The notes below the pieces were generated by a model, which saw nothing but the letters and a program-made list of their open reading frames with translations, searched no databases and was not told the origin of the DNA. Positions 13,695 to 20,681 of a stretch of 21,003 bases of DNA are shown piece after piece. Location of the stretch: contig WQXR01000006.1 of NCBI GenBank assembly GCA_009784745.1, positions 1-21,003 of the forward strand. The letters are read 5' to 3'. Positions within the stretch are counted from its first letter, which is position 1; each line of letters begins with the position of its first letter. The stretch comes from Methanomassiliicoccaceae archaeon (GTDB lineage Archaea; Thermoplasmatota; Thermoplasmata; Methanomassiliicoccales; Methanomethylophilaceae). The translations under genes and the position numbers were made by a program.

Positions 13695-14756
13695 TCACTT
13701 TTTTGAATTCTCGGAGATGACCTCTTCCGCTTTCTTCAGAAGGATGTTGTTCAGTTCTTCCGAACCTATCGTTGTTCTGACACAGTTCTCTGTTCGTCTT
13801 TTCGAACCGAAATCGCGTATCAGCACCCCTTTTTCCTTCAATCCGTCCGTAAATACGGAATGATCGATCGGCGATATCATCAGTATGAAGTTCGCATCCG
13901 ACGGATACGGTTCAAATCCAAGTTTTTTCAGTCCGTTCGCCAATGATCCGCGGTTCCTGTTCACAAGATCGACGCTTCTCTTTATGAAATCCTGATCCTT
14001 CACGGCGGCTATGGCCGCGCCTTCGCTTATGGTGTTCAGCGAATACGGTATCTTTACGCAGTTCATCATATCCGCTATGTTCTTATTGGATATGCTGTAA
14101 CCTACCCGTAATCCGGCCATCGCATATGCTTTGGAGAATGTTCTCATCACTATCAGATTGTCAAATTCATTCACCTTAGGGATCATCGACGTTCCTGCAT
14201 ATTCTCCGTACGCCTCGTCAACGATCACAGGTCCTTTGGATCTTTCCAGTATCTCTTCCACATCCTTACTTTTGAAGAGATTTCCGGTCGGATTGTTCGG
14301 CGACGGCATTATTATCATCTTTGCTTTGGGTTTGAGCATCGCATCAACATCCAGTTGAAAATCGTCTGTAAGATCGACCGCGTACGCATCTCCGCCGTTC
14401 ACGTTCGCAAAGTAATCATAAAGTGAATATGACGGCACGGGAACGATAGTTCCGTCGTTCCATTCCGTGAACGTTTTGAACGCTATGTCCAGAACTTCAT
14501 CTGAACCGGAACCGACGACGAAGTTCTCTCTTTCCAGTCCGTACAGCGAAGCGAGTTCGTCCCTCAGGCGATCGGAATATGTGTTCGGATAATCGTTCGC
14601 ATCTATCTTGCATGAACGTATGAACTTCTCCGCCGCGGGATTGGAGCCGAGAACGTTGGTATTGGTATCCATCCGCAAAGCGTTCCCCACGTCAGGATTG
14701 TAATATCTGCGGAGGTGTTTCGCGGTGCTCCTCATCCACTCTCTTGACATACTCAC
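13695..14756 (-). CDS. hisC: Histidinol-phosphate aminotransferase
   Basis: A 353-aa fold-type I PLP aminotransferase. K209 in TFSKAYAMAGLRVGY is the predicted Schiff-base lysine, with SPNNPTG (about 152-158) and VDEAY (D180) as PLP-contacting motifs. It transfers the amino group from glutamate to imidazole acetol phosphate (step 7). The start is GTG 14756, which overlaps the hisG stop as GTGA; ATG 14750 two codons later is an alternative. The position between hisG and hisA supports the histidine role over other class I/II aminotransferases. Confidence 0.93.
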   Translation of the reverse strand: MSMSREWMRSTAKHLRRYYNPDVGNALRMDTNTNVLGSNPAAEKFIRSCKIDANDYPNTYSDRLRDELASLYGLERENFVVGSGSDEVLDIAFKTFTEWNDGTIVPVPSYSLYDYFANVNGGDAYAVDLTDDFQLDVDAMLKPKAKMIIMPSPNNPTGNLFKSKDVEEILERSKGPVIVDEAYGEYAGTSMIPKVNEFDNLIVMRTFSKAYAMAGLRVGYSISNKNIADMMNCVKIPYSLNTISEGAAIAAVKDQDFIKRSVDLVNRNRGSLANGLKKLGFEPYPSDANFILMISPIDHSVFTDGLKEKGVLIRDFGSKRRTENCVRTTIGSEELNNILLKKAEEVISENSKK

Positions 14757-15616
14757 GGCACCAACCTGTCCGCCGGTATTATCAGGATACCGGTGGCCCC
14801 CATTTTCTTCAATTCATTCACTGAATCATAAACTTCTTTTTTATCGATAACAACATGAACAGCGACCATATCATCGCGTCCGGCGATGTTCAGGACCGTG
14901 GGTCCTGCAACGCCGGGGAACATTTTCTGTACGCTCGGAAGTTTTGCTCTCGGAACGTTCGCCATAAGATATTTCTTATTTTCGCCGACGATGACGCTTC
15001 GTATGGAATCGACTATGCCGAGAACGGCATCCTTCTTCTTTTTCACTGCGTTCCTGTTACCGACGACGATCGCTTGTGATGCCATTATATCAGATATCAC
15101 CGTCAGTCTGTTCGTCTTGAGCGTGGAACCGCTTGATACAAGGTCCACTATTATATCTGAAACTCCGAGATACGGCATTATTTCCGCTGCACCGGAAACT
15201 TTGACGATGTTCACCTTCTTCTTCGCGGAATCAAAGAACTTTTTCGTCAGACCGGGGAAAGATGTGGCAACTTTGCACCCGTCCTTTATGTCGTTCACGC
15301 TCTTTATTCCGGACGATTCGGGCGCTGCGACACACAAACGGCAGTGTCCGAAATCCAGTTCCAAAAGTGATTCAACATCCTCTCCGGATTCCGCTACCTG
15401 ATCCATTCCTGTTATGCCGATGTCTATCGCACCGCTCGAAACGAATTCGGGGATGTCCTGAGCGCGCACAAAAATAACTTCAATATCCTGATTACGTACG
15501 CTGACGTACAAACGCCTTCCCCATTCCTCCCCGAGGTCCAATCCCGACATCATGAGCAGTTCCACTGCCCTCTCGTTCAGCCTTCCTTTGTTCGGGACCG
15601 CCAATTTCAGTGTCAT
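14753..15616 (-). CDS. hisG: ATP phosphoribosyltransferase, long form
   Basis: A 287-aa HisG of the long type, which has a C-terminal ACT-like regulatory domain and needs no HisZ. The N-terminus LAVPNKGRLNERAVELL, the IDIGITGMDQVAESG segment and the PRPP-binding region DIIVDLVSSGSTLKTNRL are typical. Residues about 210-287, ending LKKMGATGILIIPADRLVP, form the regulatory domain that binds histidine in the family, so feedback inhibition is expected. This is the committed step and the first gene of the cluster. GAGAGGA about 6 nt before ATG 15616 is the ribosome binding site, and CTTTTTATCC on the minus strand about 35-45 nt upstream is a possible TATA element. Confidence 0.95.
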   Translation of the reverse strand: MTLKLAVPNKGRLNERAVELLMMSGLDLGEEWGRRLYVSVRNQDIEVIFVRAQDIPEFVSSGAIDIGITGMDQVAESGEDVESLLELDFGHCRLCVAAPESSGIKSVNDIKDGCKVATSFPGLTKKFFDSAKKKVNIVKVSGAAEIMPYLGVSDIIVDLVSSGSTLKTNRLTVISDIMASQAIVVGNRNAVKKKKDAVLGIVDSIRSVIVGENKKYLMANVPRAKLPSVQKMFPGVAGPTVLNIAGRDDMVAVHVVIDKKEVYDSVNELKKMGATGILIIPADRLVP

Positions 15617-15677
15617 ATTATCCTCTCTTTATCAACCCATAACAAGAAAAGGATAAAAAGTTGCCGAAACGAAGACC

Positions 15678-15697
15678 GCGGAACTTAACGTTCCCGC
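15678..15697 (-). terminator. Weak stem-loop between the homocysteine operon and hisG
   Basis: GGAAC (15680-15684) and GTTCC (15690-15694) pair around a 5-nt loop, with extra G/C pairing outside allowing one bulge. It lies 30-50 nt after the stop of the UPF0280 gene on the minus strand; a T-run (TTTTT) follows only about 20 nt later. It may mark the end of the upstream operon. Confidence 0.25.
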
Positions 15698-15728
15698 TAC
15701 TCACATGTGACCGTCAAACCGGCAGGGT

Positions 15729-16451
15729 TCATGAGTTATCATAAAACAATTTCGTGATGATGTGATCGTTCGTTCCGCAACTGACAAGTTCGGGAACGTC
15801 GCCGCACATCCCCAGCATCCCATCGCAATATGCCAGACATCCGGTTATTCCTTCAATTTTACAAATAGTTTCCAAGTGTTCTTCCATATTGTCACGGCCG
15901 CTGATCATGTTACCCAACGCCGTTGCGCACGCATCTGCCAATGAGACGTCGTTTGATATTACCGTTGATATGTCGCTTCTTCCGAACGATACCGACGGCC
16001 CTATCGACGCCGATGAGGAACAAATGCCAATTATCTCGCATGTCGGAGGTATCTTCAACGACAATTGTTCACCGTTCACGTTCGCATACATCCCTATCCG
16101 GACATCGCGGTCACATATCAGTGCGATGTCACCGCCGTTATCAACTATCGCATATTCTGCGCCATTGTCCTTCATCTTCTGTACAGCATATTCTGCGATG
16201 GCGCCGGCCACCGCCGCCATCGGACCGACGGATGCGGACAATGACGAGGAACACATTCTTCTTATTACGATATCATCACCATCGGACGCAGCATACGGTT
16301 CGTACGTTATCCCGAAGAACGGATCACGGAGAATTTTTTTCTCTATCTGTGATCTGGCGTCAAATATCGCTTCCTTTGCGACCCTTATGAACTTACGTTC
16401 CGATATTATCGTCACCGCAGTTTGCTTTATCTCAAAATGCTCTCTTATCAT
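15729..16451 (-). CDS. UPF0280 family (ApbE-like, COG2122) protein, linked to homocysteine synthesis
   Basis: A 240-aa UPF0280 protein, distantly related to ApbE flavin transferases. SVGPMAAVAGAIAEYA (about 75-90), VDNGGDIAL and the C-terminal SLADACATALGNMI correspond to the conserved glycine/Asp motifs of the family. In methanogens this family has been genetically linked to homocysteine synthesis together with DUF39 and NIL-ferredoxin proteins; its exact reaction is unsettled. I start at ATG 16451, which overlaps the ferredoxin stop as ATGA; 47 additional upstream codons are open but would overlap the ferredoxin gene and read as non-coding. Last gene of a four-gene operon. Confidence 0.88.
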   Translation of the reverse strand: MIREHFEIKQTAVTIISERKFIRVAKEAIFDARSQIEKKILRDPFFGITYEPYAASDGDDIVIRRMCSSSLSASVGPMAAVAGAIAEYAVQKMKDNGAEYAIVDNGGDIALICDRDVRIGMYANVNGEQLSLKIPPTCEIIGICSSSASIGPSVSFGRSDISTVISNDVSLADACATALGNMISGRDNMEEHLETICKIEGITGCLAYCDGMLGMCGDVPELVSCGTNDHIITKLFYDNS

Positions 16452-16858
16452 AGATTCATCTTTAGCGAGATAGCGTGCGTAGGACACGCCGATATGCAGA
16501 AACCGCACGCTAAGCATTTGCTTGTGTCTAAAAGGACATCTTGCGTAACTTTGTCCATTTCGAAAGCGAACGACGGACATATCGAAACGCACGAACCGCA
16601 GTCAATGCATCTGGTCTCATCCCTTTTTACGTAGTTGTCCATCAGTTCTATGCTTATGTCAACGGAACCGAGATACGATATCGCATTCTCGATATCCTTT
16701 TCATCACCTTTCATGGAAAGTATCATACGGCCTCCGCTTCCGTCGATCTTAGCCTGAAGGACATTCGGCATGATGTTGAACTTTGACACCAGTACGTATG
16801 ACACGGAGTCATGCATGTTGCTGTTATTGAACCTGAGTTTATACTTCTTCTCGGTCAT
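16448..16858 (-). CDS. NIL-domain ferredoxin, 2x[4Fe-4S], for homocysteine synthesis
   Basis: A 136-aa protein with an N-terminal NIL domain (about 1-75) and two [4Fe-4S] motifs: C84-x2-C87-x2-C90-x3-C94 (CIDCGSCVSICP) and C115-x2-C118-x2-C121-x3-C125 (CLACGFCISACP). Homologues next to DUF39 genes in methanogens are proposed to supply electrons, or to help mobilise sulfur, when aspartate semialdehyde is converted to homocysteine. It overlaps both neighbours by 4 bp (ATGA), so the three genes are translated together. Confidence 0.93.
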   Translation of the reverse strand: MTEKKYKLRFNNSNMHDSVSYVLVSKFNIMPNVLQAKIDGSGGRMILSMKGDEKDIENAISYLGSVDISIELMDNYVKRDETRCIDCGSCVSICPSFAFEMDKVTQDVLLDTSKCLACGFCISACPTHAISLKMNL

Positions 16859-18006
16859 CTCAATCTCCTCACTGAACCTTCCTTCGGCAGAGGTGTTGAC
16901 GGCACGGTAAGCGTGAACTTGTCATTCTCTATCCACTCTTTCAGTTCTTCCGCGACCTTTCTTGCATATTTGTACGACGATAACGACGATGTTCTCATCA
17001 CATGGCCGTTGCATTCTATCTTTCCAGATCTGAGATCTGCGTAACTGACGCTCCCCAGTACGGGACGTTCGCGCGACGGTACGCCGTAATCAAGGACATT
17101 GGCAAATATCTCTGCGTCAGATATAGAACATCTTTTCATCACATCGTTGTTCAATATCGGTATCGGAACGCCCACGCCCACTGCCAGTGAGGTACCGTAT
17201 CCGAATATGTCCAATCCTCTTACGTATTCCTTGTCCATTCCTCTCAGGTTGCCTATCAGCGCTAATGTTCTTCCGCCGCCGCTGCCCCCTATCGGAACTC
17301 CGTTGATCACGGATGCCTGCGTATTATACTGTGTACCGGCCCATGAGACAAAACCTTCTCCTCCGCCCAGGAATATCCTTGTCCCGATGCCTATCGTTTC
17401 AAGGTACGGATCGTTAAGCAAAGGCGATAACTGACCGGCAGAACTGTATGTTGCATTCCTGAAGTTCGGCAGCAGTTTTCCCATATACGTTTGCAACGTT
17501 CTGTCTGAGGAGTTGGTTGCCACGCAGTAGTTCTGATACGAATTGCGCGGATTGTACATGTATGCATCATTTATCGTGTTAAGCGACACCGTCGTCTCTA
17601 TGTTCTTACGTGTGTAGCAATCCGTTCCCGGTCCGGATGCGACCAGATGTATCTTTTTACCGGCCACGAGGTCCTCTATCACATGTCCGCCGCCGTATCC
17701 GCCGCCCTTCTTATCGGTCATCTGCGTTGCGCCGATGTACGTGTCAACGGCCGCCAGGCCGCCGTACGCCTGAACTCCGTTCAGCGTGATATTGGTCATT
17801 CTGATGGGAGGGTCGCTGTGCCCCAGATTCAAAAAGGCACCGGATGAGCACATCGCTCCGAACGTTCCCGTTGTGACGACGTCCACTTCATCAGCCGCTT
17901 TTTTCACGCCCTTTTCTTTTACGAGGGCGACGGCCTCTTCTGCGGTGATCACGACCGCTTTTCCTTTTCTGATCTTCTCGTTGATCTCGTCGTACGTCCT
18001 TTTCAT
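16855..18006 (-). CDS. DUF39 (COG1900) homocysteine biosynthesis protein
   Basis: A 383-aa DUF39 protein from the start I prefer. The family carries out sulfur insertion into aspartate semialdehyde to give homocysteine in methanogens that lack the acetyl- or succinyl-homoserine route. Two conserved cysteines are visible: FGAMCSSGAF (residue 53) and SGPGTDCYTRK (residue 130). They correspond closely to those reported as important in the Methanosarcina homologue (from memory). Other family marks are GGGYGGGHVIEDLVAG and IGGSGGGRTLALIG. ATG 18006 gives the usual family N-terminus and has AAGGATGATC upstream. An ATG at 18033 that overlaps the asd stop would add nine residues. Confidence 0.93.
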   Translation of the reverse strand: MKRTYDEINEKIRKGKAVVITAEEAVALVKEKGVKKAADEVDVVTTGTFGAMCSSGAFLNLGHSDPPIRMTNITLNGVQAYGGLAAVDTYIGATQMTDKKGGGYGGGHVIEDLVAGKKIHLVASGPGTDCYTRKNIETTVSLNTINDAYMYNPRNSYQNYCVATNSSDRTLQTYMGKLLPNFRNATYSSAGQLSPLLNDPYLETIGIGTRIFLGGGEGFVSWAGTQYNTQASVINGVPIGGSGGGRTLALIGNLRGMDKEYVRGLDIFGYGTSLAVGVGVPIPILNNDVMKRCSISDAEIFANVLDYGVPSRERPVLGSVSYADLRSGKIECNGHVMRTSSLSSYKYARKVAEELKEWIENDKFTLTVPSTPLPKEGSVRRLR

Positions 18007-18029
18007 GTGATCATCCTTCTTTTGCATTC

Positions 18030-19091
18030 TCATAGCAGGCCTTTGGCCTTTGCCAATTCCGCATTAAGTATGGAACCGCCTGCACCGCCTCTCAGCGTAT
18101 TGTGCGACAGTACGAACAACTTGTAGTATTCGTCACTCTTCCTTATCCTTCCTACGGTAACGGCCATGCCCTTTGCCCTGTCCGGTGCGCCGGCAAGAAC
18201 ATCCAGCGCAGGCTGCGGTCTGTTGTTCTCAGTTCGAACTATTATAGGCTGTAACGGTGCCGTCGGAAGTTTAAGTGATTGAGGCTCGCCTTTGAACGAA
18301 TCAAGCGTTGCGGTCAGTTCTTCAACGGTCGGTGTACTGTCCATCTTTATCACTAACGATTCCAAATGACCGTCTATGACCGGAACTCGGGCGCAATTAG
18401 CGAGTACCCTGAACTTTGCAAAGTTGAACGCACCTTTCTCATACGTTCCCAACATCTTTGCGAGTTCGGATTCCATCTTCTCTTCCTCGCCGTTTATGAA
18501 TGGTATGACGTTACCGACGGCATCAAGCGACGCAACACCAGGGTATCCGGCACCGGAGAGCGCCTGGTATGTGGAAACGGAAACGAAGTTCAATCCGTAC
18601 GCGTCGCGTACCGCCGCCAGAGGCGGTGCGATACCGGTGGACGAACAATTTGCGTTCGTCACGATGTATCCTCCGTTGCCGTACGTGGATTGATCCTTTA
18701 TCGATTTGATATGATCGGAATTCACTTCCGGTATCAGTATCGCCACGTGCTTGTCCATACGGTGAGCGCCGGCGTTCGTGAACACTGCAAGACCGTGCTC
18801 GGCAAGATCGCTCTCAGTTTTTCTCGCCAGATCGGAAGGTATGCCGCTGAACGCGACCCTTGCGTTCTTTGCAATTTTATCGATATCCATTGTCTCTATC
18901 TTCGTATCGAGCGTCTCTTCCTTGTACACATGATCTCTAACTTTCAGGACATCCCTTAACTTCTTTCCGTCAGACCTTTCGGATGCGTATAACCCCTCTA
19001 TTTCAAAGTAAGGGTGATCCTCAAGCATCTGCACGAATCTTTGTCCTATCATTCCCGTGGCGCCGAGAACTGCAACGCGTATCTTTTTCAT
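18030..19091 (-). CDS. asd: Aspartate-semialdehyde dehydrogenase
   Basis: A 353-aa archaeal-type enzyme that reduces aspartyl phosphate to aspartate semialdehyde with NADPH. The nucleotide-binding loop is VLGATGMIGQRF (8-19), the catalytic cysteine is C149 in TNANCSSTG, ALSGAGYPG follows, and the substrate/proton-relay His is H242 in GHLESL. It is the first gene of an operon with DUF39, NIL-ferredoxin and UPF0280, so the product can pass directly to homocysteine synthesis as well as serving threonine and lysine routes. ATG 19091 has GGAGAG six bases upstream. Palindromes and A/T-rich TATA-like stretches lie 40-100 nt upstream. Confidence 0.95.
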   Translation of the reverse strand: MKKIRVAVLGATGMIGQRFVQMLEDHPYFEIEGLYASERSDGKKLRDVLKVRDHVYKEETLDTKIETMDIDKIAKNARVAFSGIPSDLARKTESDLAEHGLAVFTNAGAHRMDKHVAILIPEVNSDHIKSIKDQSTYGNGGYIVTNANCSSTGIAPPLAAVRDAYGLNFVSVSTYQALSGAGYPGVASLDAVGNVIPFINGEEEKMESELAKMLGTYEKGAFNFAKFRVLANCARVPVIDGHLESLVIKMDSTPTVEELTATLDSFKGEPQSLKLPTAPLQPIIVRTENNRPQPALDVLAGAPDRAKGMAVTVGRIRKSDEYYKLFVLSHNTLRGGAGGSILNAELAKAKGLL

Positions 19092-19162
19092 TTCATACTC
19101 TCCGTTACGAATATCGTAGCGTGTTGTATAATATTAATGATTATAATCTCTTTTGCCAATTT

Positions 19163-19178
19163 TATTCTTTAAAGAATA
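19163..19178. promoter_or_regulatory. 16-bp perfect palindrome upstream of asd (operator candidate)
   Basis: TATTCTTTAAAGAATA is a perfect palindrome with no spacer. On the minus strand it directly follows the TATA-like stretch TTTAAATATAAATA. A second perfect palindrome, GATTATAATC, lies at 19139-19148. The site would overlap the promoter of the homocysteine operon. Confidence 0.5.
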
Positions 19179-19335
19179 TTTATATTTAAAAAAATGCATA
19201 ATTTTTCAGCTCTAATATTTTTATCGTACTCATTCCGGAACATTCTTTCGCATCCGTATGATATTGATCTGACGGTATGCTCATGAACACATCTGTTATG
19301 ACATTCAAATGAACGAACATTGCGGACAAAGACAG

Positions 19336-19343
19336 ATTTATAG
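19336..19343 (+). promoter_or_regulatory. TATA box of the asparagine-synthase-like gene
   Basis: ATTTATAG is centred about 26 nt upstream of the GTG at 19366. The geometry fits a leaderless transcript beginning at that codon and is the main reason for choosing that start. Confidence 0.45.
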
Positions 19344-19365
19344 GTGCGTACCGATAATCACTTTC

Positions 19366-20157
19366 GTGGAAAAGGATCTCGTAAATGAACTGCTGTCCGC
19401 ATTAGATGCATCGGTCAAAGAGAACGTCAGCGGAAAAAGAACGGCAGTGGCATTCTCCGGAGGTCTTGACAGCGGAATGATCGCCGTTCTCTGCAAAAGA
19501 CATACGGATACGACACTGTACACAGCCGGCGTCAAGAACTCATACGACGAGAAAGCGTCGGAAGAGATGTCAAAGATACTGAATATGGAACGAAAATATC
19601 TTGAATTGTCCGAAGAGATATTGGAAAAGGAATTGCGCAATATGATAAGGATCACCGGTACCATAAATCCTATAACGTTATCGTTCGAAGTTCCGTTATA
19701 TTTCGTTCTGAAATATTCAGACGAGAATGTGATATTAAGCGGACAAGGTGCGGACGAGTTATTCGCAGGATATTCCAAATACGTCGGACTGAGTGAAAAG
19801 GAATTGGCTGATGCCGTTAAGGATGATACGCTGCGATTGATGAATTCGACGTTGATACATGAACGTTCCGTTGCGGAACATTTCGGAAAAACAATAGTCT
19901 ATCCGTATCTTGATGAGAGAGTTGCGGATGTTGTGAGGGGAATGAGAAAACAGGGGATATCCGAAGGAGATGTCAGAAAACCATTGCTGCGGGACGCAGC
20001 AATGATGTTAGGACAGCCGGAACTTGCCGAAAAACCGAAGAAATCGGCGCAATACGGTTCAGGAACGATGGTAATGTTAAGATCAATGGCCAAGAAAAAG
20101 GATATGACCGTAAGAGAGATGATATCGAACATGCATTCCGAGACGGGGAAGGAATGA
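19366..20157 (+). CDS. Asparagine synthase-type ATP-pyrophosphatase domain protein, lacking the glutaminase domain
   Basis: A 263-aa protein equal to the C-terminal synthetase domain of AsnB. The PP-loop AFSGGLDSGMIAVL (S31-S36 core) and SGQGADELFAGY (125-136) bind ATP and the acidic substrate in the family. The N-terminal Cys-dependent glutaminase domain is absent, so the protein would use free ammonia or another nitrogen donor, or modify a different substrate. An ATG at 19309 would add 19 residues that look non-coding; GTG 19366 fits the domain start and the TATA box. It overlaps or abuts the RNA phosphodiesterase gene. True substrate unknown. Confidence 0.82.
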   Translation: MEKDLVNELLSALDASVKENVSGKRTAVAFSGGLDSGMIAVLCKRHTDTTLYTAGVKNSYDEKASEEMSKILNMERKYLELSEEILEKELRNMIRITGTINPITLSFEVPLYFVLKYSDENVILSGQGADELFAGYSKYVGLSEKELADAVKDDTLRLMNSTLIHERSVAEHFGKTIVYPYLDERVADVVRGMRKQGISEGDVRKPLLRDAAMMLGQPELAEKPKKSAQYGSGTMVMLRSMAKKKDMTVREMISNMHSETGKE

Positions 20158-20159
20158 TC

Positions 20160-20681
20160 ATGCGTTTGTTCATTGCGGTAAACGTGAATGATGATACACG
20201 TTCCTCTTTGATAAGATTACAGAACGATCTCCGTTCGAACTCGAAACACGGTAATTTCTCTTCACCGGAGAATATTCATCTGACGTTGGTATTCATAGGC
20301 GAATGCAACGAAGCACAAACAAAGAATGTCAAAGAGATAATGAACTCAACATCTTTCGAACAGTTCGAACTGATCATTGATAACATAGGAAGATTCCGCC
20401 GGAACGGCGGTGATATATGGTGGGCAGGTGTTCGCAGCAATGAACACATACTGACGTTGCAACAGGATCTCACAAAAAAATTAACGGTCGCAGGATTTGA
20501 TATCGATACGCGAGAATACAACCCTCATATAACATTGGGCAGAGAAGTAAGAACGAACGAGCAGCCGAAGAACATTGAACAATTCTCCGAAACTGTGAAC
20601 AAAATAGATCTTATGATGTCCGACCGGATCGACGGAAGATTGGTGTATACACGAATATACGAAAAAGAGGCCGGTAAATGA
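20160..20681 (+). CDS. thpR: RNA 2',3'-cyclic phosphodiesterase (2'-5' RNA ligase family)
   Basis: A 173-aa member of the 2H phosphoesterase family. The two catalytic HxTx motifs are H40-L-T-L (NIHLTLVFIG) and H123-I-T-L (YNPHITLGREV). ThpR opens 2',3'-cyclic phosphates on RNA ends and can ligate tRNA halves in vitro. ATG 20160 gives the family N-terminus MRLFIAV and has AAGGA six bases upstream; an ATG at 20154 overlaps the previous stop and would add two residues. It is the middle gene of a three-gene operon. Confidence 0.93.
   Translation: MRLFIAVNVNDDTRSSLIRLQNDLRSNSKHGNFSSPENIHLTLVFIGECNEAQTKNVKEIMNSTSFEQFELIIDNIGRFRRNGGDIWWAGVRSNEHILTLQQDLTKKLTVAGFDIDTREYNPHITLGREVRTNEQPKNIEQFSETVNKIDLMMSDRIDGRLVYTRIYEKEAGK

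Noticed and set aside
11244..13720. Long plus-strand frames opposite hisF and hisA (236 and 235 codons)
   Set aside because: Both mirror the codon pattern of the real genes on the other strand and lack family features.
16452..16592. N-terminal extension of the UPF0280 protein by 47 residues
   Set aside because: It would overlap the ferredoxin coding region, including its cysteine motif, and does not fit the family N-terminus; the ATGA overlap at 16448-16451 is a better start.
19309..19365. ATG start and 19-residue extension of the asparagine-synthase-like protein
   Set aside because: No ribosome binding site or TATA box at the right distance, and a TATA box lies inside the extension, matching a start at 19366.
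19092..19365. tRNA or small RNA in the asd / asparagine-synthase gap
   Set aside because: I looked for a cloverleaf or a T-loop signature and saw none; the stretch is explained by promoter elements and palindromes.
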